Positions 1-11,320 of a DNA stretch of 64,000 nucleotides are shown here, one piece after another. The translations under genes and the position numbers were made by a program. This stretch comes from Humulus lupulus (taxonomy: Eukaryota > Streptophyta > Magnoliopsida > Rosales > Cannabaceae): positions 114,789,061 through 114,853,060 of the forward strand of contig NC_084801.1 of NCBI RefSeq assembly GCF_963169125.1, given 5' to 3'. The number at the start of each line of letters is the position of its first letter. The first letter of the stretch is position 1. The notes under the pieces were generated by a model. The model worked only from the letters and a program-made list of their open reading frames with translations, ran no database searches and was not told where the DNA came from.

Positions 1-76
1 AGCTATAAAAAAAAGAGAGAAGTCGAATAAAAAGAGAAACCTCTAATATCTGGGATCAAAGTGAGAATAGCCTTAC

Positions 77-1148
77 GTGGGGTGTTGAAGCTAGAGTGTC
101 GGGTTTGCCCACTATAAGTAAAGAAGCAGTCTGACTTCCACGACCCCCTATTGGAAATGGAGCCCTCCACGAGGGAACTCCCTTTAAGGGCCGCGACTTT
201 CTGGAGTTGGTAGAACCTGGGGGCCGATGTATTCTCCCTCAGGGTGAAGAAGTAATGAACCTCGCTTATCGAAGGCCCCCTAGAGTACACCTGACGGTAC
301 AACACATATAGGCAGCTAAGCATCACCCAGGAGTTGGGGGATAATTGTAGTGGCGCCAATTCAAAGTAGTCCAACACTTTGATGAAGAAAGGGTGAAGTG
401 GCAAAGCTCCACCAAATCGGATTATGGAATCGCTGAAAGCCACGAACCCTTTTGGCGGTGCAGACGTGTGTTCCTTGCGCTCTGGTATAACGAACTTGAG
501 ATTCAATGCTAACTTATGAGCTTTTAGCATGTTGCCCAGTTTCTTCAGGGTAAGTGTGGACCTGTCGGTTTCTTCAGAAGTGTCCAAGGCTCTCTTCGAC
601 ATCTTGGGTACCTGGACAAAGATAGGCAGCTTATGAGCAATAGACTTTCTAAGGGTCCTGGAAGATCCCCCACATGTCCTATGTCTACCAGTGCTTTGCT
701 TGACCCTAGGGCGCAAGACCTGGGATAGGAGAGGAAGCGCGGGTGGAACCATGGAAAGGAACTCCGGTTCAACCAATTCACGTCTACCGCCTTCGAAGGA
801 GGAATCCCTATGATCGGGAGACTCGTCACGACAAAAGGAAAAAGGCTCAGGGGGCAAGTTTTCTTCTAGGCAAGCAATTTCAGAAAGGCAATCCTGGAGG
901 ATTGATTGTAGCTGGGAAATGTATGTCGCTTGCTGGGGGGAGAGACCAAAACCCGCGTCCCTGGGGTGGGATTCTAGCTCCCTCTCCAGGCCGCACGCTT
1001 TATGTTTGAGGTAGGACAGTCTCTGGAGGTAGAGCGCCCGCACACCCCCACAGTTAGAGGGTCTACGTACGTCGGCCCCTGAGTCGGAGGATGACAACTC
1101 AATAAATTCAACATTGGACGGACCTTCGGGACATCGCCTAGACGCCAT
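77..1148 (-). CDS. Antisense accessory ORF of Tat-A, PF04195-like (first coding exon)
   Basis: The exon is open from ATG at 1148 (MASRRCPEG) to a GTAAGG splice donor just after position 77. An in-frame read-through continues to position 3 (381 codons), so the exon is about 357 codons. Residues about 235-300 carry the block GGALPLHPFFIKVLDYFEL followed by ELAPLQLSPNSW-type residues, typical of the plant 'putative gypsy type transposon' family (PF04195). The same block occurs in the accessory genes of Tat-B, C and D. The N-terminal third is acidic and serine-rich with a short helical stretch. There is no internal stop, unlike most genes in this window. Function is unknown; the family name does not imply a shown transposase activity. 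Gene 3' exons lie left of the window. Confidence 0.6.
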
Positions 1149-1986
1149 GGACCAGCTAAGACTCGAGGGCGTGTATGCATAAGGGTGACCCTATATCTAC
1201 AACATGAGTGTGAGGGGTATAAGAAAAGGGCCTATGTATGTGTACTAGAAAGGGTATATGAAAAGAATGACAAACTCTGAAGAATGAGTGTCGTGCAACT
1301 ATTAATTCAACCCTTGCGTAATCAATGTAAAACAAAAGGAAGAAGAGAGGAAGGAGGCATACCTATGGGTATATGAAGCTGAAGGGGTACAAGGATAAAC
1401 TTGCGTAGGAGCAGGGGCAAGACCGTAGGAGCAAGAGAATGCCCAGCGTCACCGCAAAGCTAGCTAAAAAAAAGTAAATAATTTAAAAAAAAAGAAGAAA
1501 GGAAGATGAATAACGAAAATAAAGGAAAGGTTACCTCAAGAATGCTTTGGAGGTGGATAGAACCCTTGAACTCTTGAAAGTGAATTGGAGGGAATACCAC
1601 AAGGCTAGGCAAGTCTTGGTGTGGAGAAATGGCTTTAAGCCTTGGGGTATTTATAAGGAAAGTTAAGGCCCCCTAGCCATTGGATCTATATCCCTATGAA
1701 TGGTGGAGATCAAGAGTATGGGTAACCTTGGGATCTACAATTGAGAATGATTGGCCCTTATGCAATCTTAGGAATTTTCATGGATCCCCCAAGAGTTAGA
1801 TGGTTGTTGTGTTTCTTTGGACACTATAAAGAAACACAACGCCAAGTCTCACTTCGTATTTCTTCGTGCGACATTGGGAAACGCTCCAAGGCTAAGTCCC
1901 CCAAGGTTGGCCATACATGTCAAGCAAGAGAAAAAGAGAGAGTCTACAAACATACTTAAAAGTGTACTTATAGACTCGGGGGGAAG
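1149..1986 (-). promoter_or_regulatory. Leader, leader intron and TATA box of the Tat-A accessory gene
   Basis: On the minus strand a TATAAATA box lies at 1648-1655. Downstream of it a putative leader exon ends at a GAG|GTAACC donor near 1533, and a TCTTAG acceptor lies near 1160, just before the ATG at 1148. This suggests a leader intron of about 370 bp. The stretch 1656-1986 is the spacer up to the purine tract and LTR. No other gene is visible here; the short plus-strand frames have no recognisable features. Confidence 0.45.
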
Positions 1987-2968
1987 TGTAAATGTGGGAA
2001 TTCTTCCCTTGTGAATTCCATTCACAAGTGAACCTCTACACTACGAGACATCCTAAAGGCTACTTATTTCCCGCACAAGGGGACAAGGACGTCACACGGT
2101 GTTGAGGGAATTGGGCTAAGAGGGCCACCCTCGCTATGCGAGGACCCTCGGCCGCTTGCCAATCTGAACGCCACCCTCCCTATGCGAGGGTCCTCGGCTG
2201 GCCATCTACGTACGCCCCGTCCCCTCAACCATCGAGCCTCGCCTTGCCTGCACACGGGAGAAGAAGGCCAGCCTTGCTAAGCGAGACACCCTCGCTGTGC
2301 GAGGGTGTGGCCTTGTTGCGGCACCCGTGTCCCAAGCCTCACCACGCCTACACCTGGGGGGAAGAGGGCCAGCCACGCTATGTACCGTCTGCATCACGAG
2401 CCTCGTCTACACTCGGGGGGAAGAGGGCCAGCCTCGCTATGCGAGGGTGCGGCCTCGTTGCACTGCGCGTTTCTTCAGCCTCGCTATGCGAGGGTGTGGC
2501 CTCGTTGCACTGCCCGTGTCTTCAGCCTCGCTATGTGAGGGTGTGGCCTCGTTGCACCGCCCGTGTCTTCAGCCGCCTCCATGTGACTTGCATAGGCCAG
2601 CCTCTGCTCCCAACGCCTTGGCTCCTCATGACACATATAGGTTGAAGCCTCCTTGACATTGGCACGAGGAGCACTTAGAGACACTTAATGGGTGCGCCAA
2701 GCGAACATTAGGCATCAAACGGGGATTGATGAGGACGACCGGGTACAGGACACGTGTACTGACATGAGGTGTATGGTTGTGAAGAGAATAGAGGCACGAC
2801 CCTGTCATCTGTATCTGAGGAGTAGTGGCAGTACGGACCTGTACGAAGAGTAGTGGTACCACTTGAACACCCCTGACCATACACCAGAGCTAACAGTACT
2901 ATGTCCTAGGCCACGACTCTGGCATTATCAGGGTAGACACCACTACGCCCTGAGCCACTACACTATCA
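1987..2968 (+). repeat. 3' LTR of Tat-A, probably incomplete
   Basis: It starts TGTAAATG right after the purine tract. The first 140 bp are unique, then comes a GC-rich minisatellite (about 2128-2580), then a unique block with several CACT/AGTGG runs. No clear TATA box followed by R-U5 was found, so the LTR may be truncated. The end near 2968 is set by where the M LTR resumes. Confidence 0.4.
2128..2580. repeat. GC-rich minisatellite, about 47-bp unit
   Basis: The unit contains CTCGCTATGCGAGGGTGTGG and GCCTCGTTGCACTGCCCGTG. The last three units (about 2440-2580) are near-identical at about 47 bp; earlier ones are degenerate and interspersed with AAGAGGGCCAGCC. Long frames in several phases are produced by the repeat and are not genes. 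Confidence 0.75.
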
Positions 2969-4008
2969 GAGTACCCGCGTGCCCAGAAAAACCACCATTT
3001 CTAGCATCCTAACCCCATCCAAAACCATTCCAAAGCATCCTGATTCAAAATCTATTAATCACAAGGCTTTTAACATGACTCTAACAACATATCCCAACAG
3101 AAATCCAGGCTAAAAACCTACTAAAATTCCATTTTGATTCTCTGGAATCCAGCAACTCTAAACACCAAAAACAGTCATGCAAAACTTAAATTTTAACCTC
3201 TGAATACGAATTGAAGCTTACCTCTTTTGCTGAACCACCTTCTTGACGAATTCCTGAGCTAAAATCCTAACTTCTCAGCTTAATTCAATCCTTAAATATT
3301 AAAACCATAAACACCTCAATATTCAGTCAAAACTCAGAATTTTAACTCCCAAAAACAAACTCAATTCTTACCTTGATTCTGGTTGGGTGTCCCTTAGCTG
3401 AGTACTAAGCTAAACCTTCATGATTTTAGCTCAATCATAGAAATTTCCAGTTGAATTTTCCCTTAGATTTTCTATAGTTTCTTGAAAGAGAAGAGAGAAG
3501 GAAGAGAAGAGGAGAGAGAAGAAAAGCTGAGCTCGGTTTGTTTTATTCCTCTGTTTTCTTTTCATTAACTTAATCTAATCCTAGCTAGTTAAGTCAATCC
3601 CGAGGCTCGGGGTACCGAAAACGTCCCCGAGGGAAAAACGGTAATTTTCCCCAATATTCCTGCCTAAGCTTTCTATCCTCAAATATATCTCCATATATTT
3701 ATTTCCATAACCCGATAGTCTAAATAACTACCCGATATCTAAAATATCCCTGACTTATCCAAAGTCAAATACTAAGCCCCGTTGCAACTTTTCCCGCTAT
3801 CTAGCTACCTAGGATCGCCTCAAGTCGCTCACTGCAAATCTACCCACATAATAATGTGGTTCTCAAGGATATAGCATTTAACCACATTTGTATTCAAATA
3901 ATCATAAAAGCATGCATTAAATCATTAAATTCGCTCATAAGTCAATTATGCCCTCCCGGCGCACTAATCAGGGCCCTTACGCCATATTAGTGATTTTGGG
4001 TCGTTACA
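2969..4008 (-). repeat. 3' LTR of element M (truncated or interrupted)
   Basis: On the minus strand it begins TGTAACGACCCAAAATCAC right after the purine tract. It is nearly identical to 12550-13584, the matching part of the 5' LTR. Only about 1.04 kb of the expected 2.26 kb is present, because Tat-A DNA replaces the rest near 2969. Confidence 0.85.
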
Positions 4009-4024
4009 ACTATCCCCTCCTACT
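4009..4024 (-). other. Polypurine tract of element M
   Basis: The minus strand reads AGTAGGAGGGGATAGT directly before TGTAACG of the 3' LTR. Element P has the matching AGTAGGAGGGGATAGT before its own 3' LTR. This is the expected plus-strand priming site. Confidence 0.75.
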
Positions 4025-4044
4025 AAGAATTTCTTCCCTAAAAT

Positions 4045-7000
4045 TTACCTGAATAGCTCGGGATATTGATCCCGCATCGCTGATTCTAACTCCCAGGCCG
4101 CTTCCTCGACCTTGCTATTTCTCCACAACACTTTTACTAACGGAATCGTCTTATTCCGTAAAACTTTCTCCTTCCGATCTAAAATCTGAACTGGTCGCTC
4201 TTCATAGGACAAGTCTGTCGGCAACTCTAAGTCCTCATACTTCAACACATGTGTCGAATCTGAAACATACTTTCACAACATAGAGACATGGAATACATCA
4301 TGAACTCCTGACAACGACGGTGGCAAGGCTAACCTATATGCCACTTGTCCAATCCTTTCTAAAATCTTGAAAGGTCCAACAAACCGAGGGCTCAGCTTGC
4401 CCTTTACTCCAAATCTCCTCACCCCTCTCAGTGGTGAAACTCGCAGGAACACGTGATCCCCAACCTGGAACTCCACGTCCCTACGCTTAGGATCAGCGTA
4501 GCTTTTCTATCTACTCTGCGAAGCAAGCATTCTGGCTCGAATCTTCTCAATAGCCTTATTAGTCTTCTGAACCATATCTGGCCCCAAATACCTTCTCTCA
4601 CCCATCTCATCCCAATGAATGGGTGATCTGCACTTCCTTCCATATAACATCTCATAAGGGGCCACCCCAATCGTGGACTGATAACTGTTGTTGTATGAGA
4701 ATTCAATTGACGGTAAGTACTTACTCCAAGACCCCTCGAAATCAATCACACACGCCCTAAGCATGTCCTCCAATACTTGAATCGTCCTCTTAGACTGTCC
4801 ATCAGTCTGAGGATGAAAAGCTTTGCTAAATTTCAACTGAGTCCTCGTAGCTTTCTGCAGAGCTCCCCAAAACTTAGAGGTAAAGATGGGATCTCGATCA
4901 GACACAATAGACTTTGGAACCCCATGGAGACGAACTATCTCCCTCACATACAACTCTGCATGTTGTTCCACTGTATAGGTCGACTTCACTGGTAGAAAAT
5001 GAGCTGACTTGGTGTATCTGTCTACTATCACCCACACCGAGTCACAAAGTCCCACTGCCCTGGGTAATCCTCCCACGAAATCCATCGTGATGCCCTCCCA
5101 CTTCCATTATGGGATACCCAAAGGCTGAAGCAATCCTGCTAGTCGCTGATGCTCAGCCTTTACCTGCTGACATGTCAAACATCTAGACTCATACTCTACC
5201 ACGTCCTTCTTCATCTCGGGCCACCAGTATAATGCCTTAGAACCTGATACATCTTCGTGGTACCCGGATGAAGCGAGTATGGCGTAGTGTGAGACTCATC
5301 CAGTATCTCTTGTCTGATTTTCTCATATGCTGGAACACAAATTTGCCCCTGATATCAAAGCATACCAGTCTCAGAGACGGAATAATCTTTAGCTGTCCCT
5401 GCTAAAACATGCTGCCTCACTTCCTGCAACTGCGCATCCACCAATTGTCCCTCCTTAATCCTCTCTAGCAGAGTCGACTGCAAGGTAATATTAGCTAACT
5501 GGCCTACCACCAGCTCTATCCTCACTCTGGTCATTTCATCTGCTAACTCCCTCGAGATCTGGGTGGAGCTATACATCTACCCTGGGCCCCTCCGGCTCAA
5601 TGCATCTGCCACCACATTGGCTTTCCCTGGGTGGTAGAGGATATCACAATCATAATCCTTAACCAGCTCCAACCAACGCCTCTGTCTCATGTTCAAATCC
5701 TTCCGAGTGAAGAAATATTTCAAACTCTTGTGGTCAGTGTATATCTCGCACTTCTCCCCATACAGATAATGCCGCCAAACCTTCAGTGCGAATACCACTG
5801 CCGCCAGTTCCAAATCATGAGTAGGATACTGCTGCTCATACTCCTTCAGCTGCCGCGATGCATAGGCTATAACTTTCTTATTCTGCATCAGCACGCAGCC
5901 TAGACCCATCCTCGATGCGTCACAGTAAACCACAAACTTTCCTTCCTCCGAAGGAAGACTCAGCACAGGTGCAGAAATAAGTCGTCGCTTCGACTCTTGG
6001 AAACTGTTCTCACACTTCTCTGACCAAACAAACTTATGATTCTTCCTTGTCAGCTCTGTCATCGGTGAAGAAATCTTTGAAAACCCCTCTACAAACTGCC
6101 TGTAATGGCCTACCAATCCAAGGAAACTCCGCACCTCCGAGGCGTTCCTTGGCCTAGGCCAATCTCTTACTGCTTCTACCTTGGACAGATCCACCTTAAT
6201 CCCTTCTGCTCTAACTATATGCCCAAGAAAAGTCACCTCTGGCAGCCAAAACTCACACTTCTTAAACTTGGCATATAACTGATGTTCCCTTAACCTCTGT
6301 AAAACCTGTTGAAGATGTTTCTCATGATCTTCCTCTGAACTGGAGTAAACCAAGATGTCGTCGATGAAGACAATGACGAACTGATCCAAGAAGTCCTTGA
6401 ACACCCTGTTCATTAAATCCATAAAAGTTGTCGTGGCATTGGTCAAACCAAAAGACATGACCAAAAACTCATAGTGCCCATATCGTGTCTAAAAGGCCGT
6501 CTTTGGTATATCCTCATCTTTGATCCTCAGCTGGTTATAACCAGATCAAAGATCAATCTTTGAGAACACCGTCTTTCCCTGCAGCTGATCGAACAAGTCA
6601 TCAATCCTTGGTAGAGGGTACTTATTCTTGATAGTCAACTTGTTCAATTCTCTATAGTCTATACACATTCTCAGAGTCCCATCCTTCTTCTTAACAAATA
6701 ACACTGGTGCGCCCCATGGTGAGTAACTAGGTCTGATGAAACCCAGATCCAGAAGCTCCTGCAACTGTATCTTTAATTCCTTCAACTCAGCTGGTGCCAT
6801 TCTGTATGGTGTCCTTGATACTGGTTCTGTCCCTGGTGCTAACTCAATCTCAAACTGAATCTCCCTGCGTGGCGGCAACCCTGGTAGATCCTCAAGAAAT
6901 ACGTCCAAAAACTCACACACCAATCTGGTCTCTCCTGGCCCTGCCGGCATAACCCTAGTAGTATCCACTACAGTAGCTAGAAAACCTACACATCCACCCT

Positions 7001-8584
7001 GTAAATAGTCTCTAGCTATCAATGCTGAGATCATGGGTACGCGGGGTCCAGACACCGCACCCACAAAGACAAAAGGATCCTCGCCCTCAGGCTCAAAATT
7101 CACCATCTTCTTCCTGCAGTCGATTGTAGCCCCATACCTGACCAACCAATCCATCCCTAAGATCATATCAAAATCCTCCATATCTAACTCAATCAGATCC
7201 ACCGAAAGCTCTCTACTATCAACCATCACTGGCAGTGCCCTAATCCATCTTCTAGAAATTACAAGTTCCCCAGTAGGCAGTAAAGTCCCAAACCCTACAG
7301 TTCGATACTCACTAGATCTACACAATCTATCAATCACTTTACTAGAAACAAAGGAATGTGTAGCACCAGAATCAATCAATACAGTAAAAGGAGAGCCAGT
7401 GCTAGAAAGCTGACCTGTCACTACCGAAGGGCTAGCCTCGGCCTCTGCCTGTGTCAAAGTAAATACTCGAGCTGGAGTCAAGCTATCCACTTTCCCTGCT
7501 TCACCTTCTTCACCATTGGGCAGTCCTTCCTGAGATGCCCCACTGCTCCACACACAAAACAAGCTTTGGCTCGACATTCGCCCAGATGGCATCTTCTACA
7601 CCTCAAGCACTCCGGATAGGACCACCATGCCTCACCGCCACCCTGACGGCCACCCTGTCCACCCCGACTCCTCCTATCAGGACCAGCAGCGGCCGAAGTG
7701 TCAGGAATCTTTCTCTTGAAGTCACTGGGGCCTCTGCCCCTACCTGTCCCTGAATAAATAGGCACCACTCTGCGGCCCTCGCGCCTCACCGCACTTTCCC
7801 TCCAAATCTTGTTCTCCGCTTCATCAGCAGTAAGAGCCTTCTCAACGGCCTGGGCATAAGTTGTTCCTCCAGGTACCGTTGTGATTCTGACATCCTGGGC
7901 TATCATAGCATTAAGCCCCCTAATGAATCTATCTTACCTAGCAGCATCAGTAGGCACAAGATCTGGTGCAAACTTCACAAGCCTGTCAAATTTTATGGAA
8001 TATTCAGTAACAGTCATATTGCCCTGCACCAAACCCACAAACTCATTAACTTTTGTTGCCCTGACGGCAACATTGTAATATTTCTGAATGAACACATCTC
8101 TGAACCCTTCCCAACTCAAAGCGGTAACATCCCTAGTCTGCGATGCCACTTCCCACCAGATGCGGGCATCCTCTCTCAACATATACGTGGCACATGTCAC
8201 TCTGTCAATCCCCTCTATCCTCATGAAATCCAGGATAGTAGTAATCATAGTTAGCCATTGCTCGGCCTTTAGTGGATCAGATCCCCCCTCAAAGATTGGA
8301 GGTTGCTGCTTCCTGAACCGCTCATATAACGGCTCCCACCTGTTCCCAACCTCCCCAGACTGTATAGCTGGTACCACCGCAGGTGGTACAATAGGGGCAA
8401 CGCTCCCTGATGGAGCCTGCTGTCACAATAAATGAATCTGTTCATCCTGGCTCTGTAATCGAGCCTGCATATCTGCCATGAGTTGCTGCCAGTTCTTAGG
8501 GACTGGCGGAGGAATCTAGCCTTGGTCATCACCCTCGGTCCCAGACCTAGTGCCGGATAGTCGTGTAGATTTTCTTGGACGCAT
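4045..8584 (-). pseudogene. Decayed gag-pol polyprotein of element M with chromodomain
   Basis: The minus-strand gag starts at ATG 8584 (MRPRKSTRLSG). Domains in order: gag capsid (8380-7900), CCHC zinc knuckle [14 protein letters not shown] (near 7555-7514), aspartic protease with IDSGATHSF (near 7375), RT with the FIDD box (near 6360), RNase H with [11 protein letters not shown] (near 5740), integrase zinc finger [11 protein letters not shown] (near 5170), integrase core (5085-4600; DRYTKSAHF, VSDRDPIF), and a C-terminal chromodomain (4200-4047; VLWRNSKVEEAAWELE). At least eight stops interrupt it (for example near 8517, 8424, 7935, 6541, 6490 and 5577). Frameshifts lie near 7490 and 5235. 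It cannot make a full polyprotein. Several stops replace arginine or glutamine, as expected from C-to-T decay. Confidence 0.92.
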
Positions 8585-8896
8585 AGCTATCCAAGTTAAT
8601 CTGCAATCAACGACTCGACAGTCAGACCACGATGACAGGGTAAAATAAAACTTCTCCAAAATCCACCAATGGAACATAACCAATCACAAACAATCAACAT
8701 ATAGGCCTTTATCCACATGCACCAGCTGCTAATAAGCATGCCCCTAATCTCTTCACACAATAGCTATAAATCAAGCATTCATCCATACACAATATGCAAT
8801 TTAATCATCCAAATATTTACATGCACGGCGATGCTAATAAACATGCCTCAATATTCTCACACAGCAGTCAAGGGCCAGGCCCTATCAGTATCTCAT
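8585..8896 (-). other. Leader of element M, gag-proximal part
   Basis: Untranslated sequence between the gag ATG and the solo LTR insertion. CTCAT at 8892-8896 is the left target-site copy. It continues after the insertion at 11150. No other feature is seen. Confidence 0.7.
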
Positions 8897-11144
8897 TGTA
8901 ACGCCCTACTTCCTTAGAGCTGTTACTAAGTGAGTTTAAAATGTGCATTCAACTCGCTAATCAAGAGTTTAGGTCAAAAAGTGTAATTAAGCTATAAACA
9001 GAGTTATAAAACTTGAAAATAATTCCATTTACTGAAAATCATAAAGTGTTTGACACTTGGGATCCCAAAATACTGTTTAGAAATATTTACAACATATAAG
9101 TACAAACCAAGTCGACTAGACGACAAAATATAGGTTTTAATACAATCATCTCTCAAAATCACTAGCTGTGGCAGCCAGGCAGGCCAAACATGTACGCGTC
9201 GCTTCACGCTCTCTGTACTCATGGTTGGTTGACTTTTCCCTTGCCCTTACCTGCACCACAGAGCACTCGTGAGCCGAAGCCCAGCAAGAAAACCCTCTTA
9301 AGCAGAAAATATATGCATAACAAACACATAGCATATAAACAGGCCATCAATAAGCTAAACACATACGGCCAAGCTGTCCCAGGCACTTTACCAGGCCCTG
9401 GGTTTGCGGTCCACACCGTGAGGATATCCCAGGTATCCTTTAGGGTCTCCCCCTGGCAACTCGCACTCCACGTGCTCAACGCTGCTCCCGGCCCCTTGCC
9501 GTACTCAGCCTTGCACTCAACGTGCCCAACGCCATTCCCAGCCCTTTGCCATTCCTGACCCCTGCCGACCTCGGCCTGTGCCGTTCCCGGCTCTTGCCGA
9601 ACATTTACACAATAGCATTCATAGCATAGTAAACATATATTGAACACTAACAAATTCAAGCAAAGGGCTACGCCCTGCAGTTGAAACATATTGGGCTCAA
9701 CCCTGCATACAAGCTCTATGGGAACAAGGGTTTTCTTACCTGTGTCCTGAGCTCTCCGAGCACCGATATCCCGAGCACAGTCCCCTAACTTGAGCCTCGC
9801 CGAAACCCTAGTCACAACACATTAACAATATTCATCCATCAAGTTCTAATTCATTAAATAACTTTAAGCCATAACTCTAATCTCTGGAACCTTGAATTCT
9901 ATCAATCCAGGTGATAAAATCCATCCCGAGCCTTAACCTTTGAGTTCCCAAGCCTAAACACACTTAAAAACACAAAAGGCCACTAAGAGCCGCAGCCCCA
10001 CCCCACAAGCGTCGCGGCTAGCCTTGAAATAGAGGCTAGCACCTCCCTGAAACACGCACGGGCTGCGGCGCACTAAGCCAAGCGTCGCGGTGCGCTTTGA
10101 GCACCATGGCCTCCCAAGGTCTCGCATGCACACGGGCCGCGGCATGCCCCTCCTAGGGTCGCGGCCCTCACCTCCAAACCTAGAAATCTCCATCTCTTCC
10201 TGCATTTTCTTCAAACCATCTCATCCAAAATCAAACTAACAATTCCAGATAATCATCACAAAGGTTCTAGCCCAGTTTCAACATCAAAACCTATCAAAAC
10301 CTGCTCCATAAACTCAGCTAAACACCCTGGTGCAGATCAAATCCTACTCACATGCATTTCCTAAGAAAACAGTAGAAATCAACCATAATTCTCAAAGTTA
10401 AAGCTTACCCTTGCTGAGTTATGATTTAGAGTTGATCCTCTAAATTCCCAACTTCAATTCCTCAAGCTCCAAGCCCTGGTTTTCTGGTTAGAGTCTCCCA
10501 AGCTCTGCCCCAATTCTTAGTTCTTGACTGTTTTCTTTTCCTTGCTTATTTCCTTGAATTGTCTTAGAGAGCAAAGATGAGAGAGAACAGAAACTATCTC
10601 CAGCTGAGAAGGGAAAGTGAATGTCGGTTTCTAAGTTTCTAAACACTTCATAAGCTTTTTTTTATTTAACTTAAGCTTTAAGGTTACCTCAAGGCTCGGG
10701 GTACCAAAATGTCCCTGAGAGCAAAATGGTAAATTTCCCCAATATTCCTTCCTAGACATTCTAACCTCAAATATATCTCCAAATATTTATTTCCATAACC
10801 CCATAATACATCTAATACCCAAAATACCCCTCGACTCACCCTGAGTCAGATTCTCAACCCCGTTGTGACTTTCTGGCTAACCGCTCCCCAGGACTGTCTC
10901 GGATCGTGCTGCGCAGATAAATCACATACATATCGCATTTATCACATTTATACCCTCAACGGGCTAAAATCACAAACATACCCCTAATATCCAAACGGGG
11001 CCCACATGCATATTTAATTCAACTAAACATGCATCTCTATCACATATTCACTTAAATTCACATATTATCATATTCAATCATTCATTGCCCTCTAGGCTCG
11101 CTAATCAAGGCCCTAAGCCCTAATAGAAAATTTGGGTTGTTACA
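8897..11144 (-). repeat. Solo LTR inserted in the leader of element M
   Basis: The 2248-bp block starts TGTAACGCCC and ends GGGTTGTTACA, so on the minus strand it begins TGTAACAACCC as Tekay-type LTRs here do. It is flanked by perfect 5-bp direct repeats CTCAT (8892-8896 and 11145-11149). No internal region is present, so it is the product of LTR-LTR recombination. It differs from the M LTRs and represents another subfamily. It includes a GC-rich stretch (about 9990-10170) with runs of GCCGCGG type. Confidence 0.92.
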
Positions 11145-11149
11145 CTCAT

Positions 11150-11320
11150 GCTTCATATTAATCCAATAAACAACAACATTTATAATTCATTCCAGGCATA
11201 TAAGCATATAAACACATATACACATTACCAAACCCTGAATTGAGCTTGTCTCTAGCAGCGAATGTACATGTCCAGCCGGTCTTCAGGAACCCTTAAACCT
11301 AGGACGCTCTGATACCAAGT
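11150..11320 (-). other. Leader and tRNA-iMet primer binding site of element M
   Basis: The minus strand at 11317-11306 reads TGGTATCAGAGC, the classic plant initiator-tRNA-Met primer site. It lies three bases inside the 5' LTR end at 11321. The rest is leader sequence. Confidence 0.88.

Larger units (their letters stand above)
1..2968 (+). mobile_element. Tat-A: 3' part of a Ty3/gypsy Tat-type retrotransposon
   Basis: The stretch holds, left to right, an antisense accessory gene, its promoter region, a polypurine tract (1974-1986, core CTCGGGGGGAAG) and the start of an LTR at 1987 (TGTAAATGTGG). The same order is seen in Tat-B, whose pol lies upstream on the + strand. I therefore infer a +-oriented Tat element whose gag-pol lies left of the window. 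It interrupts the 3' LTR of element M, because the M LTR is recognisable from about 2973 rightward and stops abruptly there. The right boundary near 2968 is approximate: a 'ctatca' ending is plausible but no TSD can be tested. Confidence 0.6.

Noticed and set aside
9219..9815. 198-codon minus-strand frame in the solo LTR
   Set aside because: Located within an LTR; no conserved domain and no promoter or splice context.
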